A DNA stretch of 64,000 bases from Bacteroidetes bacterium UBA6161. GTDB taxonomy: Bacteria > Bacteroidota > Bacteroidia > NS11-12g > UBA955. The position numbers and the translations under genes were made by a program. Position 1 is the stretch's first letter, and each line of letters opens with the position of its first letter. The DNA lies in NCBI GenBank assembly GCA_002422315.1, contig DIUJ01000035.1, forward strand, positions 4,578 through 68,577. The letters are read 5' to 3'. Positions 54,337-61,488 of this stretch are shown here, one piece after another. Under the pieces are notes generated by a model. The model saw nothing but the letters and a program-made list of their open reading frames with translations, did no database searches and had not been told where the DNA came from.

Positions 54337-55335
54337 ATGAAAAAAATCGCTACCCTAGCCCTTATTTCTTGTTTATCAATAGGTTCTATACTTGCACAAG
54401 ATCCTGAGTTAACACAGTATTATGCAGCTCCTGTGTACACAAACCCTGCGATGGCAGGTAATGCCTTCTGTAATTTCCAAGCTGCTGGTAGATTTTCTAT
54501 CAATTATAGAAATCAATGGCCTAGTTTGCCTGGTACATACCGAACCATGGCAGCAAGCTTTGACCAACATATAGACGAGATAAATGGAGGTATAGGGGTT
54601 ATGGCCACATACGACAGAGCTGGTCAAGGTTTATTAACTACTACTACTTTAAGTGCAGTCTATGCATACGTAATGCCTCTTAATAGAAGAAAAACTTTCT
54701 TTTTAAGAGCAGGATTGCAAGGAACTATAGGTCAAAAAAGTATAGATTTTACAAAACTACAGTGGGCAGATCAAATTCACCCAACCAGAGGTTTTATATA
54801 CCAAACCAATGAACCATTTGCAAACGATAGAGTTACTTTCCCAAATTTCAGCACTGGCTTACTAGCTTATTCTAGCAAGTTTTATGTTGGTTTTGCAGTA
54901 CATAATTTAACACAGCCTGTTCAGTCATTTTACAAGTCAGACAACGGTATAATTCCTAGGAGATATACTTTCCATACGGGTGCTGTAATACCTTTAGACA
55001 AAAGGAAAGTGGCACAAAGTACTTTTTCTCCTAACATCTTATTTATGACCCAACAACAATTCACACAATTGAATTTAGGATTTTATGTTAACAAAGGTCC
55101 ATTAGTTACAGGATTATGGTTCCGTCAGGCTTTTGGAGAATACAAAACTTCTGATGCTATCATGTTGTTATTAGGTTTCAGAAAAGACAAGTTTAAATTT
55201 GGATATAGCTACGACATTACCATGTCTTCTGCTAGAAGCGCGGTACCAGGTTCTCATGAAGTTTCCGCTACTGTAGAATGGTGTATATCCAAACCCTTAA
55301 GAAGGTTTAAGCCTATGAGATGTCCTGAGTTTTAA
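54337..55335 (+). CDS. PorP/SprF-family T9SS membrane protein
   Basis: 332-residue outer-membrane protein with signal peptide ending SILA|QDPEL, then the family opening LTQYYAAPVYTNPAMAGNAF and a GRFSINYRNQWPSLPGTYRT block. PorP/SprF proteins help secrete type B (SprB-like) cargo and may anchor it to the cell surface. In this window it is the only candidate partner for the two type B proteins. It lies between porU (divergent) and gldJ (79 bp downstream). Confidence 0.92.
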   Translation: MKKIATLALISCLSIGSILAQDPELTQYYAAPVYTNPAMAGNAFCNFQAAGRFSINYRNQWPSLPGTYRTMAASFDQHIDEINGGIGVMATYDRAGQGLLTTTTLSAVYAYVMPLNRRKTFFLRAGLQGTIGQKSIDFTKLQWADQIHPTRGFIYQTNEPFANDRVTFPNFSTGLLAYSSKFYVGFAVHNLTQPVQSFYKSDNGIIPRRYTFHTGAVIPLDKRKVAQSTFSPNILFMTQQQFTQLNLGFYVNKGPLVTGLWFRQAFGEYKTSDAIMLLLGFRKDKFKFGYSYDITMSSARSAVPGSHEVSATVEWCISKPLRRFKPMRCPEF

Positions 55336-55371
55336 TTGAAAAATAAAAAATAAAAAATCCAATCTAAACAA

Positions 55372-55379
55372 TAAATTTG
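55372..55379 (+). promoter_or_regulatory. TAnnTTTG -7 element of gldJ
   Basis: TAAATTTG, a full match, 36 nt before the ATG of gldJ. Confidence 0.45.
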
Positions 55380-55414
55380 CCGAATTAAAAGTTTATAAAG
55401 AAACTACGAAGAAA

Positions 55415-56917
55415 ATGAAGACAAGAATAATAATAGCACTTGCAGCAATTACTGGTATATTGGTTATGCCTTCGTGTAAGAAGAGTGTTTCTGGTACTAC
55501 CGGACAAGGGTATAACAACCCTAAATGGGGTGGTTTTGAAAAACACAAATACAAAGGTCAAGAAACAGGACCTGGTCTTGTTTTAGTAGAAGGTGGGTCT
55601 TTTACAATGGGAACAGCCGAACAAGATGTAGAGTGGAAATACGACAACTTTGAAAGAAGAGTAACAGTTGCCTCTTTTTATATGGACGAAGTAGAAATAA
55701 GCAATACAGATTATCGTGAATATTTATGGTGGCTATTGCGTGTTTTCCCTGATTTTGATGTTTATAAACAAGCATTACCAGACACTTTGGTTTGGAGAAG
55801 CAGATTGGCTTTCAATGAGCCTTATGCAGAATATTATTTAAGACACCCATCGTTTAACAACTATCCAGTGGTAGGAGTAAGCTGGTTACAAGCTACAGAT
55901 TATTGTGCGTGGAGAACCAATAGAGTAAATACTTACATTTTAGATAGAGAAGGCATAATGGTATATAATCCTACAGCAGAGTTGGAAGAAGAAAATTTCA
56001 ATACCGCATCTTATTTGTCTGGATTATACGATATTCCTAAACTAGGTAAAAAGAAAAAGCAGCCAACAGACTATACTGTTAAAAAGAAAAAAACCAGAAG
56101 AGTTAAAATGGAAGATGGTATTTTATTACCAGAATATAGATTGCCTACAGAAGCAGAATGGGAATATGCTGCAAAATCTTTAATTGGAAACTCTCAATTC
56201 GAAAACGTGGATGAAAATAAAGTTTACCCATGGAATGACCTAACTGTAAGATGGGCAAAAGGTGCCAAAGAAGCAGAGAGGGGTAAAATGCTTGCTAACT
56301 TCAAGAGAGGTAAAGGTGACCAAGGTGGTATAGCTAGTGAATTGAACGATGCAGGATTTATAACTACACCTGTTTATTCATACTGGCCAAATGACTACGG
56401 TCTTTATAATATGGCAGGAAACGTTTCAGAATGGGTTATGGACGTATACAGACCTCTTAGCTGGAATGAAGTAGAAGACTTTAACCCTTTTAGAGGAAAT
56501 GTATTTAAAACAGTTTTGCTTAATGAGTACGGTGAAGTGGAACAAAAAGACAGCTTGGGAAGACTACAATACAGAAATGTTACTTTAGAAGAGAATGTTA
56601 AAAGAAGAAACTATAAAGTTTCTGACAATATTGGATACAATGACGAAGAGACATACAGAGGTGACGAACAAATGTATGAATTTGGAACTGCTTCTCTTGT
56701 AAACAACAAAGCAAGGGTTTACAAAGGTGGTTCTTGGAATGATAGAGCTTATTGGATGGCCCCAGGAACTAGAAGATTCCTAGACGAAGAATTGTCACTT
56801 TCTACATTAGGATTTAGATGCGCTATGATAAGAATTGGCGCACCTCTTGGTAACAGTAAAAAAAGAGACAAAAAACTACCTTCTAGCGGCATTAAAAAGA
56901 AAGGTAAAAAACGTTAA
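55415..56917 (+). CDS. gldJ: Gliding-motility lipoprotein GldJ
   Basis: 500-residue outer-membrane lipoprotein (lipobox VMPSC, Cys21) with an FGE-sulfatase fold: GPGLVLVEGGSFTMGTAEQD, YMDEVEISNTDYREYLWWL, YRLPTEAEWEYAAKS, GNVSEWVMDVYRP and YKGGSWNDRAYWM. GldJ stabilises GldK and is required for gliding and T9SS function in flavobacteria. The length (about 500) and WRTNRVNTYIL feature fit GldJ rather than GldK. A Lys/Arg-rich tail (KKRDKKLPSSGIKKKGKKR) is unusual and might bind anionic surfaces. An intrinsic terminator follows. Confidence 0.93.
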   Translation: MKTRIIIALAAITGILVMPSCKKSVSGTTGQGYNNPKWGGFEKHKYKGQETGPGLVLVEGGSFTMGTAEQDVEWKYDNFERRVTVASFYMDEVEISNTDYREYLWWLLRVFPDFDVYKQALPDTLVWRSRLAFNEPYAEYYLRHPSFNNYPVVGVSWLQATDYCAWRTNRVNTYILDREGIMVYNPTAELEEENFNTASYLSGLYDIPKLGKKKKQPTDYTVKKKKTRRVKMEDGILLPEYRLPTEAEWEYAAKSLIGNSQFENVDENKVYPWNDLTVRWAKGAKEAERGKMLANFKRGKGDQGGIASELNDAGFITTPVYSYWPNDYGLYNMAGNVSEWVMDVYRPLSWNEVEDFNPFRGNVFKTVLLNEYGEVEQKDSLGRLQYRNVTLEENVKRRNYKVSDNIGYNDEETYRGDEQMYEFGTASLVNNKARVYKGGSWNDRAYWMAPGTRRFLDEELSLSTLGFRCAMIRIGAPLGNSKKRDKKLPSSGIKKKGKKR

Positions 56918-56920
56918 AAT

Positions 56921-56940
56921 TACATATTAATACATATTAA
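56921..56940. repeat. Tandem 10-bp duplication after gldJ
   Basis: TACATATTAA occurs twice in direct tandem just before the gldJ terminator stem. Recent slippage or duplication. Confidence 0.8.
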
Positions 56941-56973
56941 AAAAGGTCAACCATTTAATGATTGGCCTTTTTT
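56939..56973 (+). terminator. Intrinsic terminator after gldJ
   Basis: AAAAAAGGTCAA pairs with TTGGCCTTTTTT across an 11-nt loop with one G-T wobble, 21 bp after the stop and ending in a T-run. Confidence 0.8.
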
Positions 56974-56988
56974 AATTTAGATTAGGCT

Positions 56989-58380
56989 ATGAAAAATTAC
57001 TCCTTTTTTTTATTTTTAATTTTACTTCTTTCTTTAGGTTGTAGAAAGAATGATTCGTTATTTAAATCAACTGATGCTCAACTTTCATTTTCGCTTGATA
57101 CTGTTTATTTTGATACCGTTTTTACAAAACTTCCTGGCTCAAATTACCCCAGATCCGTAACCAAAAACTTTATTATTCGTAACCCATACAAAGAAAATAT
57201 ACAAACAACTATTGAATTGGGGAATGGCGTAAATTCTCCTTATCGAATAAATATAGATGGTGTTGCCGGCAACCAATTTTCAAACATAATTATCCCCGCA
57301 AGAGATAGCATAATTGGCTTTGTAGAAGTAACATTAGAAGCAAACAATAATTTAAATCCTTCCATTGTTTACGATTCTATAAGATTCACTACCAATGGAA
57401 ATGTTCAACACGTAATATTAGCCGCATACGGATGGGATGCACATTACTATAAAGATTCAATTTTTCAAACTGATGAAATATGGAACGACCTTGTTAAACC
57501 CTATGTTATAGTAAATAGCATATTAGTACCCCAAAATACTAAATTAAATATTCTCCCTGGAGTACAAATATACTCATCGCCAGAATCATTTATTTATATT
57601 GATGGTACGTTAGAAGCAGATGGAGATTTTCAAAACAAAATAGTTTTTCAAGGCGATAGACTTACTCCTTCTTTTAAAGAAACACCTGGCCAATGGGGGG
57701 GAATTCATTTATTAAAGAACAGTATTAACAATAAAATAAACAACTGTATAATAAAAAACTCCGTACTTGGGGTTAGAATTGATTCGTTAAGTAACAACTC
57801 GAATCCAAAACTTGAAATAAAAAACACACTCATAAAAAACTGTAGCTTATATGGTATATTAGGCATTACGGGGAGTTTGGATATGGAAAACATAGCTATT
57901 TCAAGATGTGGTTCTTATGGTATGATTGCATTTTGGGGCGGTAATTATAGTATCAAACATTCAAGTATTGGAAGTGGCTATTTGGGAGGAAGATCGCAAG
58001 CTGCAATGGTATTAAACAATATTGCTAGGGACGAAAACGACAACTTTGTAGAAAGCTTCCCTATGGCCTACACTATAACAAATTCTATCATTTGGGGACC
58101 ATTAGAAGATGAATTGTTACTAGATATCGATTCTAATAAATTAGTAAGCTCAAATTTTGAAAATTGTATCATAAGAACGAAGGGACTTGTTAATAAAGTA
58201 AATAATAACAATAACTTGATAAACTTTGACCCTCTTTTTGAAGACCCAAGAAATGGAAATTTAAAAATACGGGAAAACTCGCCAGCCAAAAGCAAAGCAA
58301 AGCAACTAAATCCACCTATTGTAAATGACATAGATGGAAATTCAAGAAACCAAGCTTCTAGTATTGGCGCATATGAATAG
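56989..58380 (+). CDS. Right-handed parallel beta-helix lipoprotein
   Basis: 463 residues, lipobox LSLGC (Cys18). An N-terminal Ig-like/DUF1573-like domain at about 30-150 (FIIRNPYKENIQTTIELGN) precedes a parallel beta-helix at about 175-420 with characteristic INNCIIKNSVLG, IKNTLIKNCSLYG and MENIAISRCGSYG turns. Ends like a choice-of-anchor protein (VNDIDGNSRNQASSIGAYE). It is a likely outer-membrane-anchored envelope protein; family and function are unknown. It lies 16 bp after the gldJ terminator and its 3' end runs up to murB. Confidence 0.78.
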   Translation: MKNYSFFLFLILLLSLGCRKNDSLFKSTDAQLSFSLDTVYFDTVFTKLPGSNYPRSVTKNFIIRNPYKENIQTTIELGNGVNSPYRINIDGVAGNQFSNIIIPARDSIIGFVEVTLEANNNLNPSIVYDSIRFTTNGNVQHVILAAYGWDAHYYKDSIFQTDEIWNDLVKPYVIVNSILVPQNTKLNILPGVQIYSSPESFIYIDGTLEADGDFQNKIVFQGDRLTPSFKETPGQWGGIHLLKNSINNKINNCIIKNSVLGVRIDSLSNNSNPKLEIKNTLIKNCSLYGILGITGSLDMENIAISRCGSYGMIAFWGGNYSIKHSSIGSGYLGGRSQAAMVLNNIARDENDNFVESFPMAYTITNSIIWGPLEDELLLDIDSNKLVSSNFENCIIRTKGLVNKVNNNNNLINFDPLFEDPRNGNLKIRENSPAKSKAKQLNPPIVNDIDGNSRNQASSIGAYE

Positions 58381-58416
58381 TTTACAAATTGATTGTGAAA
58401 AACTAGATACTTATAG

Positions 58417-58424
58417 TAGTTTTG
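58417..58424 (+). promoter_or_regulatory. TAnnTTTG element immediately before the preferred murB start
   Basis: TAGTTTTG, with TTG 21 bp upstream (58393-58395). It lies six bases before ATG 58430; if active the transcript would be nearly leaderless. It falls inside the coding sequence if murB starts at the upstream ATG. Confidence 0.3.
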
Positions 58425-58429
58425 CTACC

Positions 58430-59458
58430 ATGTTAGTTCAAAAAAATATCTCTCTTAAAAACTTTCATACTTTTGGATTGGATGTATACGCAGCTTATTT
58501 TGTAGCTGTAAGTAAACTAGAAGACATCATAGAAATATACCAAAATACTGACTTTAAGAATACAAGCAAACTAATTATAGGAGGAGGAAGTAACGTACTT
58601 TTTACAAAAGATAAATTTGAAGGCTTGGTTATTAAGAATGAGTTATATGGAAAAAGTATCTTGGAAGAGAATGAAACAAATGCAACAATCAAGGTTAATT
58701 CTGGGGAGAATTGGCATGAATTGGTAGTTTGGGCAATAGAAAACAATTGGGGGGGGATAGAAAATTTAAGTTTAATACCTGGAACAGTAGGAGCTGCTCC
58801 AATGCAAAATATTGGTGCTTATGGAGTAGAAATTGAAAATAGTTTTGTTTCCTTAGAAGCTTTAAATTTAGAAACCTTACAAGTAGAAAAATTCAGCAAA
58901 GAAAGTTGTGCCTTTGGCTACAGGGAAAGTATATTTAAAACAAAGAAGAAAGGTCAATATTTCATATTAAATCTAGTTTTAAAGCTTCAAAAAAATCCTA
59001 AAGGAGTTTGCGATTATGGCGATATTAAAAAAGTTTTATCTATAAAAAACATTGAAGCTGAAAATGCAAGTATTAAGCAAATAAGCGACGCTATTATAGA
59101 TATTAGACAATCTAAGCTACCAGACCCTAAAGTCTTAGGAAATGCTGGAAGTTTTTTTAAAAACCCTACTATAGAGAAAACTTTGTTTAATTCTATTAAA
59201 CAAGAGAATCCAGATTTGGGAGGGTATGAAACTCCAGATGGAAAAATCAAGATTTCGGCTGCTTGGCTAATTGAAAAAAGTGGATGGAAAGGTAAAACTC
59301 AAAATAACTGTGGAAGTCATAGTAAGCAAGCATTGGTATTGGTAAACTATGGGGGAGCAAAGGGAGTAGATATAGTAGCGCTTAGTTTAGCTATTCAAAA
59401 CGATGTAAAAAATAAATTTGGAATACTGCTCGAGCCAGAAGTAAACATCATATATTAA
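58430..59458 (+). CDS. murB: UDP-N-acetylenolpyruvoylglucosamine reductase
   Basis: FAD/NADPH enzyme that makes UDP-N-acetylmuramate, the second step of peptidoglycan precursor synthesis. FAD-binding IIGGGSNVLFT, NWGGIENLSLIPGTVGAAPM and QNIGAYGVEIEN, the active-site Ser in LGNAGSFFKNP, and the C-terminal SGWKGKTQNNCGSHSKQALVLVN. I place the start at 58430 because the family begins near the NISLKNFHTFG motif; in-frame ATGs at 58373 and 58334 would overlap the lipoprotein gene. The likely product is 342 residues. Confidence 0.92.
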   Translation: MLVQKNISLKNFHTFGLDVYAAYFVAVSKLEDIIEIYQNTDFKNTSKLIIGGGSNVLFTKDKFEGLVIKNELYGKSILEENETNATIKVNSGENWHELVVWAIENNWGGIENLSLIPGTVGAAPMQNIGAYGVEIENSFVSLEALNLETLQVEKFSKESCAFGYRESIFKTKKKGQYFILNLVLKLQKNPKGVCDYGDIKKVLSIKNIEAENASIKQISDAIIDIRQSKLPDPKVLGNAGSFFKNPTIEKTLFNSIKQENPDLGGYETPDGKIKISAAWLIEKSGWKGKTQNNCGSHSKQALVLVNYGGAKGVDIVALSLAIQNDVKNKFGILLEPEVNIIY

Positions 59459-59464
59459 AAAAAA

Positions 59465-60157
59465 GTGACATATAACGAAATTAAAAGTAGAATTGTATTT
59501 GAAGATAACCACTTGTTGATCTTTAATAAGCCGGCAGGATTACTAGTACAAGAAGATGAAACAGGAGACCCCTGTATCTTGGATGTTGTAAAAGACTTTA
59601 TTAAAGAACGAGATGCTAAACCTGGCAATGTATTTCTAGGTTTAATTCACCGAATAGATAGACCAGTAAGCGGCTTGGTAGTATTAGCTAAAACCGGTAA
59701 ATGTTTGGAAAGAATGACAGAGGCCTTTAAAGAAAGAAAGGTAAAAAAAATATACCACGCGTTGGTTCATGGAATTCCTAATCCAGAAACAGGAACATTA
59801 CTTCACTATCATATAAAAGATGGTAAAAGAAAGATTGCTGTTCTTAGCGAAAAAGCGAAACCAGGAAGCAAGCCTGCAATTCTGCAATATAAAGTTCTAA
59901 AAACCAATAACCATATTAGTTTACTAGAACTACGCTTACAAACAGGAAGATTCCACCAAATTAGAGCTCAAATGCTAAAAAACAAAACTCCAATTGTAGG
60001 AGACCTAAAATACGGTGCAAAACAACCTAATCCAGATAAATCTGTTTGTTTACATGCTTTTGAAATTGAATTTGAACACCCCACTAAAGAGACAATTGTA
60101 AAAGCAAAAGCTCCATATCCAAAAGAACTACAAATATGGAGAACCCATACCGGTTAA
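59465..60157 (+). CDS. RluA-family pseudouridine synthase
   Basis: 230 residues, GTG start, no later ATG that keeps the fold. Motif HRIDRPVSGLVVLAKTGK holds the catalytic Asp65; the GRFHQIRAQM segment matches motif III. No S4 domain is present at the N-terminus, so it belongs to the short RluA/TruC-like branch that modifies 23S rRNA or tRNA. The stop shares a TTAA with the convergent murF stop. Confidence 0.9.
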   Translation: MTYNEIKSRIVFEDNHLLIFNKPAGLLVQEDETGDPCILDVVKDFIKERDAKPGNVFLGLIHRIDRPVSGLVVLAKTGKCLERMTEAFKERKVKKIYHALVHGIPNPETGTLLHYHIKDGKRKIAVLSEKAKPGSKPAILQYKVLKTNNHISLLELRLQTGRFHQIRAQMLKNKTPIVGDLKYGAKQPNPDKSVCLHAFEIEFEHPTKETIVKAKAPYPKELQIWRTHTG

Positions 60158-61437
60158 TTTGATTTTAAAATCTTCTCTAACACCTCCTCAAGCTTCATCC
60201 CTCTTGAGCCCTTAAGCAGAATATAAGCATTATGAATGTGATTTTTTTCAATGTAATTTTTCAAATCTATAGTTTCCTCAAAAGAAGTATTAGAAAAATT
60301 TACTTTAGAAAACTCCTTGCCTACAGTGAATATTTTATCAATACTTAGACCTTTCGCCATTTCGTATATTGATTTATGTTCTGTAAAAGAATAATCGCCT
60401 AACTCAAACATGTCACCCAAGATAGCTATTTTTGTTTTGTCATTTGGCAAATCTTTTAAAACAAGCAAAGCGGCTTCCATACTACTTGGATTTGCATTGT
60501 ATGCATCCATATAAATCAAATTTTCTTTATGGTTAATCCACTGTGAACGCATGTTAGTTGGAGAATAATTTGCAATAGAATCTGAAATAATATTTTCTTC
60601 AACACCAAAATAAACACCGATTGCTCTAGCAAGAGCGATATTACTTATGTTATGAATTCCGGCAAGTTGAGACATATACGAAACATTTGACATTGATTTA
60701 AGTTTAATTTGGGGTACTGAACTTTCTACAATAAAATCAGATACAGAAAAAAATCTAAAATCAAGGAATCTCTTGGACATACTACACAACCATTTATCAT
60801 CTTGATTGATAAAAGGGACACCCTTCATTTTAAGAAGAAAATCAAAAAGGCTACTCTCCTCTTTAGCAATTGCTTCTTCGGAACCAAAACCTTCTAAATG
60901 CTCCTTCCCTATATTGGTTATCACCCCAAAGTCAGGCTCTGCAATTTGGCATAACTCAGAAATATCCCCTTTTTGATTTGTGCCAAATTCAACAATTGCT
61001 ATTTCTGTGTCTCTTGGCATTGACAATAAGGTAAGAGGCAATCCAATATGGTTGTTATAGTTTCCAGGGGTAGCATGTGTTTTAAATTTTGCACTTAATA
61101 CTTTATTTAACAACTCTTTTGAAGTAGTTTTTCCATTACTTCCTCCAATTGCTACTATTTTGGCACTGCTATTTTTCCTATAGAAATTGGCTAAATCTTG
61201 AAGAGTCTTTAATACATTTTCACATAAAATTGTTTTTTCGGCAGGCAAGGAGTCAATCTTTTGGTCTACTATTACAAAACTAGCACCTTGCTCTAAGGCT
61301 CTCGACGCAAATAAATTGCCATTAAAACCCTTCCCTTGTAATGCAAAAAACAGTGCCCCTTTTATTGGGTTTCTCGTATCTGTATATACTTTGTAGTTGC
61401 TAAGCTTGTATAATTCGTATAATTTAGCGATTTCCAT
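60154..61437 (-). CDS. murF: UDP-N-acetylmuramoyl-tripeptide--D-alanyl-D-alanine ligase
   Basis: Mur ligase adding D-Ala-D-Ala to the peptidoglycan precursor, using ATP. 427 residues: N-terminal UDP-binding domain (TRNPIKGALFFAL), P-loop GGSNGKTTSKELLNKVL, HATPGNYNNHIGLPLTLL, EFGTNQKGDISEL and the C-terminal DAYNANPSSMEAAL. It is a conserved gldJ neighbour in many Bacteroidota; here it is separated from gldJ by three genes and lies on the opposite strand. Its stop overlaps the pseudouridine synthase stop. Confidence 0.96.
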   Translation of the reverse strand: MEIAKLYELYKLSNYKVYTDTRNPIKGALFFALQGKGFNGNLFASRALEQGASFVIVDQKIDSLPAEKTILCENVLKTLQDLANFYRKNSSAKIVAIGGSNGKTTSKELLNKVLSAKFKTHATPGNYNNHIGLPLTLLSMPRDTEIAIVEFGTNQKGDISELCQIAEPDFGVITNIGKEHLEGFGSEEAIAKEESSLFDFLLKMKGVPFINQDDKWLCSMSKRFLDFRFFSVSDFIVESSVPQIKLKSMSNVSYMSQLAGIHNISNIALARAIGVYFGVEENIISDSIANYSPTNMRSQWINHKENLIYMDAYNANPSSMEAALLVLKDLPNDKTKIAILGDMFELGDYSFTEHKSIYEMAKGLSIDKIFTVGKEFSKVNFSNTSFEETIDLKNYIEKNHIHNAYILLKGSRGMKLEEVLEKILKSN

Positions 61438-61488
61438 TGTACAATTTTACAAAATATTCCCTATATTTGAATCTCTAATGAAAGGCTA

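Noticed and set aside
60154..60157. Shared TTAA stop overlap of the RluA-type gene and murF as a regulatory feature
   Set aside because: A palindromic stop overlap is a common way for convergent genes to pack and needs no special explanation.
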